Shown here: positions 1 to 5,486 of the stretch, in pieces
Layout: each line of letters begins with the position of its first letter
Position numbering within the stretch: position 1 is the first letter of the stretch
Assembly (NCBI GenBank): GCA_013203195.1
Contig: JABMQM010000552.1
Location: 1-7,538 of the forward strand
Source of the DNA: Desulfobacteraceae bacterium
GTDB lineage: Bacteria > Desulfobacterota > Desulfobacteria > Desulfobacterales > UBA11574
Direction of reading: 5' to 3'
Length of the DNA: 7,538 nt
Position numbers and translations under genes: made by a program
The notes under the pieces: model-generated
What the model saw: the letters and a program-made list of their open reading frames with translations, nothing else
Databases searched by the model: none
Told to the model about the DNA's origin: nothing

Positions 1-109
1 CGCTACGCTTTAGGATCGCTTCCCTTAGGGAAAAGAAACTTTTGATCAATCCCCTTCAAGGCCGTTAGGCCGCTCCTCAAATGCAGCACTCTAATAACAA
101 GTGGCAAAC
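1..109. other. Spacer downstream of rpsH with two small hairpins, no rplF start
   Basis: No L6-like start and no ATG is found on the minus strand here, so the gap to the expected rplF is at least 109 nt. Two short perfect hairpins are visible: GGCC 60-63 with GGCC 68-71 (4-nt loop), and TTCCC 20-24 with GGGAA 28-32 (3-nt loop). A GAGGAG (complement of 73-78) occurs but has no convincing gene behind it. Neither hairpin is followed by a U-run. Confidence 0.6.
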
Positions 110-508
110 TTACCATATATTGCAGAGAATCTCGCCACCGACATTTTCTTTACGGGCCCTTTTGTCCGTCATAATGCCTTTTGATGTGGATAAAATCGCA
201 ATGCCCATACCATTGAGCACCTGCTTTATATCTTTACCTTTCACATAGACCCGTCTGCTCGGTTTGCTGACCCGCTCAAGGCCTATAATTGCATTAGACT
301 GTCCAGGACCATATTTCAAATAAACTCGCAAGAGGCCCTGTTTGTCATCCTTTAAAAATTTATAATTTCTTATAAACCCTGCGCTCCGTAATACCTTCGC
401 CAACTCGGTCTTAAGCTTTGAGCCGGGAATATCAACGCTGTTGAACTTTGCTTTTCCGGCATTTCTAATTCGGGTTAGTGTGTCCGCAATCGGATCACTC
501 ATCGACAT
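110..508 (-). CDS. rpsH: 30S ribosomal protein S8
   Basis: Read from the ATG at 508, the protein is 132 residues (E. coli 130) and starts MSMSDPIADTLTRIRNA, almost identical to the family form. STSKGIMTD (107-115) and the end GGEILCNIW are the conserved 16S helix 21-binding and C-terminal elements. S8 is a primary binder of the 16S central domain and in E. coli represses the spc operon by binding its mRNA. A second ATG two codons in (502) is less likely because CGGAG lies about 7 nt before the first. The frame is open to 601, but that is overlap with rpsZ. The TAA stop is followed by at least 109 nt without the start of rplF. Confidence 0.96.
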   Translation of the reverse strand: MSMSDPIADTLTRIRNAGKAKFNSVDIPGSKLKTELAKVLRSAGFIRNYKFLKDDKQGLLRVYLKYGPGQSNAIIGLERVSKPSRRVYVKGKDIKQVLNGMGIAILSTSKGIMTDKRARKENVGGEILCNIW

Positions 509-517
509 GGTAATCTC

Positions 518-537
518 CGTTTTTAAAATTTTTACCA
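518..537 (-). other. A/U-rich junction between rpsZ and rpsH
   Basis: This stretch joins the rpsZ stop (532-534) to the rpsH ribosome binding site and is a plain A/T-rich linker. I see no hairpin resembling an S8 binding site here, although in E. coli S8 regulates the spc mRNA at the rplE start; that target is not evident in this short gap either. Confidence 0.3.
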
Positions 538-717
538 GCTTGACTTTACTACGCCTGGAAGCTTGCCTTGTGAAGCAAGATTTCGAAAACAAATACGGCA
601 AATTCCAAATTTTCTCAGAAAACCCCTTGGTCTACCACAAATCGGGCACCGATTGTAACTTCTTACCTTGAACTTGGGTTTTTGCAAAGCCTTAATTCTC
701 AACGCTTTCTTTGCCAA
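532..717 (-). CDS. rpsZ: 30S ribosomal protein S14, zinc-binding type Z (TTG start)
   Basis: This 61-residue protein is the short, zinc-type S14 (also called rpsN type Z) rather than the long form of about 100 residues found in E. coli. The four ligands are Cys24, Cys27, Cys40 and Cys43 in CPIC and CRIC, and the tail CFRNLASQGKLPGVVKSSW is typical. S14 joins S3 and S10 in the 30S head. The start is TTG at 717: MAKKAL matches the family start and a strong GAGGGGG lies about 5-9 nt upstream. It is isolated from rplE by an 82-nt spacer with inverted heptamers, which fits its having a strong site of its own. The TAA stop is 23 nt before rpsH. Confidence 0.96.
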   Translation of the reverse strand: MAKKALRIKALQKPKFKVRSYNRCPICGRPRGFLRKFGICRICFRNLASQGKLPGVVKSSW

Positions 718-724
718 ATTATCC

Positions 725-731
725 CCCTCTT
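725..731 (-). promoter_or_regulatory. Strong ribosome binding site deciding the TTG start of rpsZ
   Basis: On the minus strand GAGGGGG lies about 7 nt upstream of the TTG at 717, with no ATG near. Together with the family-standard MAKK start this fixes TTG as the initiation codon. Confidence 0.75.
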
Positions 732-736
732 TTTGG

Positions 737-804
737 ATTGACGATTGAAGATTGTTGATTGAATGTTTTCATAAATCTTCAATGCTCAATTTTCATTCTT
801 CAAC
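737..804. repeat. Inverted heptamer array in the rplE-rpsZ spacer
   Basis: Four heptamers in phase, ATTGACG, ATTGAAG, ATTGTTG, ATTGAAT (737-764), face four heptamers of opposite sense, CTTCAAT, GCTCAAT, TTTCATT, CTTCAAC (777-804), across a 12-nt centre. The best-paired part is a perfect 10-bp inverted repeat, 744-753 with 774-783. The last heptamer covers the rplE stop codon, and the array ends just before the strong rpsZ ribosome binding site. There is no U-run, so intrinsic termination is unlikely. Confidence 0.8.
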
Positions 805-1339
805 TTCGAAACGGCATGCCTAACAGTCTCAGGAGTTCCCTGCCCTCTTCATCAGTATCGGCGGTTGTAACAATAGAGATGTTCAGCCCTTTTACCCTAT
901 CGATTTTATCATAATCAATCTCGGGAAAAATAATATGTTCTTTGATTCCCAGGCTATAATTCCCATGACCATCCATTGCTTTAGGCGTAAGGCCCCTGAA
1001 GTCTCGAACACGCGGCAGGGCGATGTTCACCAGCTTGTAATAAAAATCATACATACGCTTGCGCCGCAATGTAACCATGCATCCTATGGGCATCCCTTCT
1101 CTTAGCTTAAAAGCAGCGATAGACTTTCTGGCCCGCGTTACCACCGGTTGTTGACCTGAAATGGTTTTTAGCTCTTCCTTGGCGGAATCCAGCAATTTTA
1201 TATTATGAATCGCTTCACCCAAGCCCATATTCAAAACAACCTTTTCAAGTTTCGGCACCTGCATAATGTTTTTGTACTTAAAGGTTTCTTCCAGCTTGGG
1301 AACAACTTCTTTATGGTAATAATCTTTTAACTGTGACAT
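800..1339 (-). CDS. rplE: 50S ribosomal protein L5
   Basis: The 179-residue protein equals E. coli L5 in length. L5 binds 5S rRNA, bringing it into the central protuberance, and contacts the P-site tRNA. Visible motifs include VVLNMGLGEA (35-44), GQQPVVTRARKSIAAFKLREG (62-82), LPRVRDFRG (109-117) and GNYSLGIKEHIIFPEIDYD (126-144). I chose the ATG at 1339 because it follows a near-perfect GGAGGAG (5-9 nt away) and gives the usual start; the frame is open up to 1438 through the spacer after rplX, but those codons are not L5-like. The TGA stop overlaps the outermost heptamer of the inverted array that fills the next spacer. Confidence 0.97.
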   Translation of the reverse strand: MSQLKDYYHKEVVPKLEETFKYKNIMQVPKLEKVVLNMGLGEAIHNIKLLDSAKEELKTISGQQPVVTRARKSIAAFKLREGMPIGCMVTLRRKRMYDFYYKLVNIALPRVRDFRGLTPKAMDGHGNYSLGIKEHIIFPEIDYDKIDRVKGLNISIVTTADTDEEGRELLRLLGMPFRS

Positions 1340-1355
1340 TAAACTCCTCCGGCAT

Positions 1356-1398
1356 CCAAAGTTAAATCCGCGACTTTTTACGAGATCATCAACCTTGG
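1356..1398. repeat. Short inverted repeat in the rplX-rplE spacer
   Basis: CCAAAGTT (1356-1363) and AACCTTGG (1391-1398) pair over 8 bp with one G-U in the transcript, around a 27-nt loop. It begins next to the rplX stop and ends before the rplE GGAGGAG site. The stem is too weak and the loop too long to be a terminator; it may be chance or the remains of a dispersed repeat. Confidence 0.35.
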
Positions 1399-1400
1399 GG

Positions 1401-1730
1401 TTACGAATCAATGATTTCGCTGCATTTCCTGCAGACACGTATCTTTTTTCCGTCCTCCAGGCGCTTCATTTTGATGCGTATGGGTGTCACACACTTATTG
1501 CACATCAACATTACGTTGGACCTTTGGATCGGGCCCTCACTTTCGATAATGCCACCCTGACGATGCTGACCACCCGGCCTTACATGCCGTTTTATAATAT
1601 TGATATTTTCAACCACAATCCGGTTATTTTTTCTATTTATTTTCAACACTTTGCCGATTTTACCCTTGTCTTTACCGGCAATAATTCTAACTTTGTCGTC
1701 CTTTTTTATACGGTATTTTTCGGTTATCAT
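1401..1730 (-). CDS. rplX: 50S ribosomal protein L24 with C-terminal CxxC pairs
   Basis: Read from the ATG at 1730, this is a 109-residue L24. The KOW-type core is clear: KDDKVRIIAGKDKGKIGKVLKI (10-31), followed by NIIKRHVRPGG and GGIIESEGPI. L24 is an assembly initiator that binds the 5' domain of 23S rRNA. The C-terminal part has Cys77-x2-Cys80 and Cys100-x2-Cys103, a pattern that could hold zinc and is absent from E. coli L24. The frame stays open upstream to an ATG at 1856, but those 42 codons cross the palindromic spacer and match nothing in L24, so I rejected that start. A GGGAATGGAG stretch precedes the chosen ATG. The TAA stop is 61 nt before rplE. Confidence 0.95.
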   Translation of the reverse strand: MITEKYRIKKDDKVRIIAGKDKGKIGKVLKINRKNNRIVVENINIIKRHVRPGGQHRQGGIIESEGPIQRSNVMLMCNKCVTPIRIKMKRLEDGKKIRVCRKCSEIIDS

Positions 1731-1782
1731 AACTCCATTCCCTACAGGCCCCCGAATGCTGAAGTCGGTATCACCTGGTGTT

Positions 1783-1852
1783 GAACTGCAAAGCGAGCGC
1801 ATTCCTCGCAGCTTGACTTCGACGAGTTCAGTCGAGTCGCTGCAGGGAGTTT
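1783..1852. repeat. Nested palindromic element in the rplN-rplX spacer
   Basis: An outer inverted repeat GCAGC (1808-1812) and GCTGC (1839-1843) encloses an inner palindrome at 1815-1838, in which GACTTCGAC faces GTCGAGTC around a 7-nt loop with one bulged T. A further small hairpin, GCGAG 1793-1797 with CTCGC 1805-1809, lies next to it and competes for the same bases. The structure resembles REP-like dispersed palindromes. It lies between genes and leaves both reading frames intact. Confidence 0.7.
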
Positions 1853-1874
1853 CCATTTTGACTCAATTAGGGTA

Positions 1875-2243
1875 TTATAACACTTCCGGAGCCAGTGAAA
1901 TAATTTTCATAAATCTTTTGGCTCGCAGCTCCCTTGCCACCGGTCCAAAAATTCGTGTTCCGATTGGGTCCTTGTTTGGATTAATCAAAACCGCTGAGTT
2001 ATCATCAAACCTTATCAATGACCCGTCCGACCGTCTGATTTCCTTTTTGGTACGCACCACAACAGCCCGCAAGACCTCTCCCTTTTTGACCTTGGTATTC
2101 GGTATCGCTTCTTTGACAGATACAGTAATGATATCACCAACACTTGCATAGCGCCTGCGTGAACCTCCCAGAACTTTTATGCAATACAACACCTTTGCTC
2201 CTGAGTTGTCGGCCACCGTTAATTTCGTCTCTGACTGGATCAT
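1875..2243 (-). CDS. rplN: 50S ribosomal protein L14
   Basis: This is a 122-residue L14 of standard length. The start MIQSETKLTVADNSGAKVL, then VKKGEVLRAVVVRTKKEIRRSDGS (52-75), IRFDDNSAVLIN (77-88) and GTRIFGPVARELR (95-107) are diagnostic. L14 lies at the subunit interface, forms bridges to 16S rRNA with L19, and is the docking site of the silencing factor RsfS. In E. coli this gene opens the spc operon behind its own promoter; here only 31 nt separate it from rpsQ and I see no promoter, so the two blocks probably form one transcript. An AAAGGA lies about 11 nt before the ATG. A 144-nt palindrome-rich spacer follows the TAA stop. Confidence 0.97.
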   Translation of the reverse strand: MIQSETKLTVADNSGAKVLYCIKVLGGSRRRYASVGDIITVSVKEAIPNTKVKKGEVLRAVVVRTKKEIRRSDGSLIRFDDNSAVLINPNKDPIGTRIFGPVARELRAKRFMKIISLAPEVL

Positions 2244-2260
2244 CTGTTCTGTTTTCCTTT

Positions 2261-2280
2261 ATATTCAGATATATTCAGAC
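2261..2280. repeat. Tandem decamer spanning the rpsQ stop
   Basis: ATATTCAGAT is followed directly by ATATTCAGAC (nine of ten bases the same). The second copy contains the rpsQ TGA stop (2275-2277) and the first fills part of the 31-nt gap to rplN. It looks like a small slippage duplication at the gene end. No role is evident. Confidence 0.6.
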
Positions 2281-2532
2281 CGCCTTTTCGACTATCTTCC
2301 TGACACGCCATTTTTTGGTCTTGCTTAGCGGTCTGGTCTGGACTATCAACACCCTGTCGCCTGTATTGGAGGCATTATGTTCGTCGTGTGCTGCAAACTT
2401 CGAACATCTCCTGACATACTTATGATAAATTCGGTGCTTAACCAGCCGCTCAACCAGCACAACAACGGTCTTGTCCATCTTATCACTGACAACAGTCCCG
2501 ATCATTTGTCTTCTCAATCTTCGCTTTTCCAT
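2275..2532 (-). CDS. rpsQ: 30S ribosomal protein S17
   Basis: The 85-residue protein has the OB-fold sequence of S17: GTVVSDKMDKTVVVLVERLVKHRIYHKYVRR (12-42), then the conserved HDEHN (49-53), GDRVLIVQTRPLSKTKKWRV (58-77). S17 is a primary 16S rRNA binder in the 30S body that helps set helix 11. The ATG lies 5 nt after rpmC and has no clear Shine-Dalgarno, so translation is likely coupled to rpmC. It is the last gene of the classical S10 operon. The TGA stop lies inside a short tandem decamer. Confidence 0.96.
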   Translation of the reverse strand: MEKRRLRRQMIGTVVSDKMDKTVVVLVERLVKHRIYHKYVRRCSKFAAHDEHNASNTGDRVLIVQTRPLSKTKKWRVRKIVEKAV

Positions 2533-2537
2533 GGCAG

Positions 2538-2747
2538 CTATTCTTTATCCGTATTGTTTTTTAGTTCCGATTCTCTTACGATGGTTTTGATTCTGGCAAT
2601 ATCACGCTTGGTCTGCTTCATCTTCTGAGGATTTTCAAGCTGACCGATTTCGTGTTGAAATCGTAAATTAAACAGCTCCTCTTTAAGTCCAGTCACCTTG
2701 CGGTACATTTCTTCCAAGCTTAATTCTATAATCTCACTCGCTTTCAC
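2538..2747 (-). CDS. rpmC: 50S ribosomal protein L29 (GTG start)
   Basis: A 69-residue two-helix protein starting MKASEIIELSLEEM, with the family core LKEELFNLRFQHEIGQLENPQKMKQTKRDIARIKTI (21-56). L29 sits beside L23 at the tunnel exit. Initiation is at GTG, overlapping the rplP TAG by one base, with GAGGAG about 9 nt upstream inside the end of rplP; this is a coupled arrangement. The C-terminal tail (SELKNNTDKE) is hydrophilic and probably disordered. The TAG stop is only 5 nt before rpsQ. Confidence 0.95.
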   Translation of the reverse strand: MKASEIIELSLEEMYRKVTGLKEELFNLRFQHEIGQLENPQKMKQTKRDIARIKTIVRESELKNNTDKE

Positions 2748-3160
2748 TAAATATCGCTCCTCTCAACAATCCTTGTTTTTACTGTAAGTTTGTGAGAAGC
2801 CAGCCGGAGTGCTTCTTTTGCCGTCTCCTTATCGACTCCCTCCATTTCATAAAGGATTCTTCCGGGACGAATAACTGCAACCCAGCCTTCCGGTGCTCCC
2901 TTTCCTTTTCCCATTCTGACTTCAGCAGGTTTTTTGGTAAAAGGCTTGTCCGGAAATATTTTTATCCATATCTTACCGCCCCTTTTGACATGCCGAGTCA
3001 TAGCGATACGTGCGGCCTCAATCTGTTTAGCGCTGATCCAGCCGCATTCTGTAGCCTGCAACCCAAATTCACCAAAATCGAGGTTGCAGCCTCGGTATGC
3101 AACCCCCTTCATTCTGCCTTTTTGTTTTTTGCGAAATTTTACCTTCTTGGGACTCAACAT
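2747..3160 (-). CDS. rplP: 50S ribosomal protein L16
   Basis: The 137-residue protein has all L16 landmarks: MLSPKKVKFRKKQKGRMKG at the start, RHVKRGGKIWIKIFPDKP (56-73), and VRMGKGKG (81-88), the loop near the A-site tRNA elbow. Arg82 matches the E. coli Arg81 that is hydroxylated by RoxA; whether it is modified here cannot be told. L16 is a late assembly protein that organises the tRNA-binding face of the 50S. A strong GAGGAG lies 9 nt before the ATG. The TAG stop shares its G with the GTG start of rpmC, and the last codons of rplP hold the rpmC ribosome binding site. Confidence 0.97.
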   Translation of the reverse strand: MLSPKKVKFRKKQKGRMKGVAYRGCNLDFGEFGLQATECGWISAKQIEAARIAMTRHVKRGGKIWIKIFPDKPFTKKPAEVRMGKGKGAPEGWVAVIRPGRILYEMEGVDKETAKEALRLASHKLTVKTRIVERSDI

Positions 3161-3190
3161 GTCTTTTAGCTCCTCAAAGCACCAGTTCGA

Positions 3191-3844
3191 TCAACCAGCC
3201 TCAACTCCGATCGGATCTTTTTTTAAAATTTCGCCCTTAAAAATAAATACCTTGATACCTATAATACCATAAGTTGTTCGGGCCGCGGTGAAACCGTAGT
3301 CAATATCAGCCCTTAAAGTATGCAACGGCACCCGGCCTTCGCGATACTGTTCGGTTCTGGCCATCTCGGCACCGCCCAGACGTCCTGAACATATAACCTT
3401 AATTCCCTCGGCACCAAAGCGCATTGCTGAAGAAATTCCGCGTTTCATGGCACGCCGAAAGGCAACCCTTCTGATTATCTGAAGGGCAATATTTTCGGCC
3501 ACAAGCTGGGCGTCAAGCTCAGGTTTTCTGACCTCCTGAATATCAATAAGAACTTCACTGGTTATTATTGTTTCAAGTTCTTTTTTGAGCAGAGATATCT
3601 CAGCGCCTTTTTTACCGATGACAATTCCGGGCCTGGAAGTGAATACCCGCAGCTTAACACGCTTGGCAGATCTTTCAATTTCCACTTTGGCAATACCAGC
3701 GTGGTAGAGTTTGTCTTTGATAAACTGTCTGATTTTATAATCTTCAAGGATATAATCAGCGTATTTCTTCCCGGCATACCACCGTGACTCCCAAGTTTTA
3801 ACAATTCCTAATCTCAACCCTATCGGATTTACTTTCTGTCCCAA
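3191..3844 (-). CDS. rpsC: 30S ribosomal protein S3 (TTG start)
   Basis: This is a 217-residue S3. The start MGQKVNPIGLRLGI is universal in the family, so the TTG at 3844 is the true initiation codon; a GGGGG-type Shine-Dalgarno lies about 8-10 nt upstream, inside the short gap after rplV. The N-terminal KH type II domain carries the GxxG loop as GKKG (77-80). The C-terminal domain shows RRAMKRG (130-136), whose basic residues line the mRNA entry tunnel and are linked to ribosomal helicase activity in E. coli, and SGRLGGAEMARTE (153-165). S3 forms the solvent side of the 30S head with S10 and S14. The C-terminal tail after IFKGEIL is short, which is ordinary. The stop is TGA. Confidence 0.97.
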   Translation of the reverse strand: MGQKVNPIGLRLGIVKTWESRWYAGKKYADYILEDYKIRQFIKDKLYHAGIAKVEIERSAKRVKLRVFTSRPGIVIGKKGAEISLLKKELETIITSEVLIDIQEVRKPELDAQLVAENIALQIIRRVAFRRAMKRGISSAMRFGAEGIKVICSGRLGGAEMARTEQYREGRVPLHTLRADIDYGFTAARTTYGIIGIKVFIFKGEILKKDPIGVEAG

Positions 3845-3851
3845 ACTTGTA

Positions 3852-3859
3852 TCCCCCTT
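3852..3859 (-). promoter_or_regulatory. Ribosome binding site deciding the TTG start of rpsC
   Basis: On the minus strand AAAGGGGG ends about 7 nt before the TTG at 3844, in the 15-nt gap after rplV. No in-frame ATG would preserve the universal GQKVNP start, so TTG is the initiation codon. Confidence 0.75.
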
Positions 3860-4198
3860 TTACGTCGTTTCTTCTGCTAAGATAACGGTGATATGAGAAG
3901 TCCTTTTTAATATCCGTGTTCCTCTACCCCGTGCTCTGGCCTTAAAACGCTTCAACGTCGGACCCTGATCAGCGATGATATTGCGAACAACCAGTGAATC
4001 TACATCTATATCCGAACGCTGATCCGCATTCGATACAGCACTGCGAACAATTTTTTCAACAAGGTGTGCCGCCTTTTGGGGCATAAACTTGAGTATCTCC
4101 AGCGCGGTCTCTACCGGTTTGCCCTTAACGGCGTCAATCATTATGTGAACTTTCTGCGGGGAAATGCGTACATACTTTGATACAGCTTTAACTTCCAT
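3860..4198 (-). CDS. rplV: 50S ribosomal protein L22
   Basis: The 112-residue protein (E. coli 110) opens with the conserved AVSKYVRISPQKV (5-17) of the L22 globular domain. Residues 79-100 (GPTLKRFKARARGRGTRILKRT) are the long beta-hairpin lining the polypeptide exit tunnel, where macrolide-resistance changes occur in other species; no deletion or duplication is visible in it. L22 contacts all six 23S rRNA domains. The Shine-Dalgarno AAAGGA lies about 12 nt before the ATG, a little far. The TAA stop is 15 nt before rpsC, and those 15 nt contain the rpsC ribosome binding site. Confidence 0.97.
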   Translation of the reverse strand: MEVKAVSKYVRISPQKVHIMIDAVKGKPVETALEILKFMPQKAAHLVEKIVRSAVSNADQRSDIDVDSLVVRNIIADQGPTLKRFKARARGRGTRILKRTSHITVILAEETT

Positions 4199-4224
4199 TA
4201 TATGTAGGTTCCTTTGTCAGGTTC

Positions 4225-4506
4225 TTATCTTCTCAATTTGGATTTCTTGTCGGAAGCATGCCCATAATACGTGCGCGTTGGAGAAAATTCACCCAATTTG
4301 TGGCCCACCATGTCCTCTGTGATAAATACCGGTACAAACTTTCTTCCGTTGTGAACTGCCAGCGTAATACCAACCATTTCAGGAACAATTGTCGACCGCC
4401 GCGACCATGTTTTGATAACCCGGCTGCTGCGAGTTTCCTGGGACACAATAATTTTCTGTAAAAGTTTTGGATCAATAAACGGACCTTTTTTCAACGACCG
4501 GGGCAT
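4225..4506 (-). CDS. rpsS: 30S ribosomal protein S19
   Basis: At 93 residues with MPRSLKKGPFID at the start and GHKLGEFSPTRTYYGHASDKK (68-88) near the end, this is a standard S19. It binds 16S rRNA in the 30S head next to S13 and contacts the A-site finger bridge to the 50S subunit. The ATG carries one of the clearest ribosome binding sites of the window (AGGAGA, 5-6 nt upstream). That fits its position behind a 146-nt spacer, where coupling to rplB would be ineffective. The TAA stop is 26 nt before rplV. Confidence 0.97.
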   Translation of the reverse strand: MPRSLKKGPFIDPKLLQKIIVSQETRSSRVIKTWSRRSTIVPEMVGITLAVHNGRKFVPVFITEDMVGHKLGEFSPTRTYYGHASDKKSKLRR

Positions 4507-4575
4507 ATCTTCTCCTGTGTGTTAATTATACTATACACGGCTATAATCTACGCTTTGATATTTTGTATTCTGCCT

Positions 4576-4635
4576 CTTGTCATTCGTCATTTGTTACTAG
4601 TCATTAGGAATCGGCAACCAATGACAAATGACAAG
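4576..4635. repeat. Inverted heptamer array in the rplB-rpsS spacer
   Basis: Arms 4576-4594 and 4617-4635 are reverse complements over 19 positions with two mismatches, around a 22-nt centre. Each arm is built from heptamers: TGTCATT, CGTCATT, TGTTACT, AGTCATT from 4578 to 4605, and AATGACA, AATGACA, AGTGACT from 4620 to 4640. Read on the transcribed strand it could fold as a long AT-rich hairpin between the rplB stop and the rpsS ribosome binding site. No U-run follows, so it is not a standard terminator. Function is unknown. Confidence 0.8.
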
Positions 4636-4652
4636 TGACTGTTAACCATTAA

Positions 4653-5474
4653 CTATTTACGTTTTTTTACAATTAAGCGACTGCTTTTTCTTTTCCTGCG
4701 GGTCTTAAAACCCTTTGAGGGTACACCCCACGGGCTGCAAGGATGACGCCCACCCGAGGATCTGCCTTCACCCCCGCCCATTGGATGGTCGACCGGGTTC
4801 ATGGCAACACCTCTAACCTTTGGCCGCCGGCCGAGCCAGCGCTTGCGGCCCGCTTTACCCAAAGATATGTTCTCGTGCACCACATTCCCGATTTGTCCGA
4901 TGGTGGCTTTGCATTTTGCAAGGACCATGCGAACTTCACCGGATGGAAGTTTAATCAAAGCATAACGGCCTTCCTTAGCCATCAACTGGGCATAGGTCCC
5001 GGCACTTCTGACAATCTGCCCCCCTTTGCCCAGATGCAATTCAACGTTATGAATATGCGTACCCAGAGGAATATTAATCAGCGGAAGCGTATTGCCGGGT
5101 TGAATATCGGCTTCAGGCCCGGAAACCACGGTATCACCGACCTTAAGATTAATCGGTGCCAGGATGTACCGCTTCTCGCCGTCGGCGTAATGCAAAAGTG
5201 CAATTCTGGCCGATCGGTTGGGGTCATATTCTATTGTGGCAACTTTAGCCGGGATCCCTGTCTTATCCCTCTTAAAGTCGATAACTCTGTAATGCCGTTT
5301 ATGACCACCTCCGCGATGTCTACAGGTAATTCGACCATGAACGTTACGTCCGCCTGTTTTTTTAATAGCCCTGAGCAGACTCTTTTCAGGTGTTGTGCTT
5401 GTAATTTCGTCAAATGATGTATATGACTGAGCCCGTCGTCCGGGAGAGGTCGGTTTTACTTTTTTTACAGCCAT
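4653..5474 (-). CDS. rplB: 50S ribosomal protein L2
   Basis: This is a 273-residue L2, the same length as the E. coli protein. L2 is an early 23S rRNA binder needed for subunit joining and for peptidyl transferase activity. The N-terminal RNA-binding part shows GGRNVHGRITCRHRGGGHKRHYR (41-63), then an SH3-like barrel, then the C-terminal NPVDHPMGGGEGR (226-238). Asp229 and His230 correspond to Asp228 and His229 of mature E. coli L2, the residues tied to activity, and both are present; the next conserved His (HPH) is Met here, as I recall for many non-enteric bacteria. The ATG has a good AAAGGGA site about 8 nt upstream. The TAG stop is followed by an unusually long 146-nt spacer before rpsS. 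Confidence 0.98.
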   Translation of the reverse strand: MAVKKVKPTSPGRRAQSYTSFDEITSTTPEKSLLRAIKKTGGRNVHGRITCRHRGGGHKRHYRVIDFKRDKTGIPAKVATIEYDPNRSARIALLHYADGEKRYILAPINLKVGDTVVSGPEADIQPGNTLPLINIPLGTHIHNVELHLGKGGQIVRSAGTYAQLMAKEGRYALIKLPSGEVRMVLAKCKATIGQIGNVVHENISLGKAGRKRWLGRRPKVRGVAMNPVDHPMGGGEGRSSGGRHPCSPWGVPSKGFKTRRKRKSSRLIVKKRK

Positions 5475-5486
5475 TATATTATCCCT

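Noticed and set aside
3..59. 18-codon minus-strand frame from TTG at 59 to TAG at 5-3, downstream of a GAGGAG
   Set aside because: The spacing to the GAGGAG is about 13 nt, the peptide (starting LKGIDQKFLFPKG) is not L6-like, and it is mostly made of the hairpin sequence.
1371..1391. Segment GACTTTTTACGAGATCATCA near the rplX-rplE junction as a dispersed repeat
   Set aside because: It feels familiar from intergenic regions of related bacteria, but it occurs once in this window and I cannot search a genome, so I do not list it as a repeat.
1731..1856. N-terminal extension of rplX by 42 codons from the ATG at 1856
   Set aside because: The added residues come from the palindromic spacer, there is no ribosome binding site at 1856, and L24 proteins begin near the ATG at 1730.
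3565..3804. Second minus-strand frame of 79 codons within rpsC
   Set aside because: It is in a shifted frame of a complete, conserved rpsC and has no separate ribosome binding site or recognisable product.
4520..4560. Possible promoter for rpsS: TATAAT-like sequence on the minus strand
   Set aside because: The region is AT-rich and gives a TATAAT by chance; no TTGACA-like hexamer lies 16-18 nt upstream of it.
4576..4635. Intrinsic terminator between rplB and rpsS
   Set aside because: The stem is long but A/T-rich, the loop is 22 nt, and no U-run follows on the transcribed strand; termination here would cut off eleven essential genes.
4743..5417. Long plus-strand open frame of 224 codons
   Set aside because: It lies wholly antisense to rplB, whose conserved L2 sequence explains the codon pattern; the translation resembles no family.
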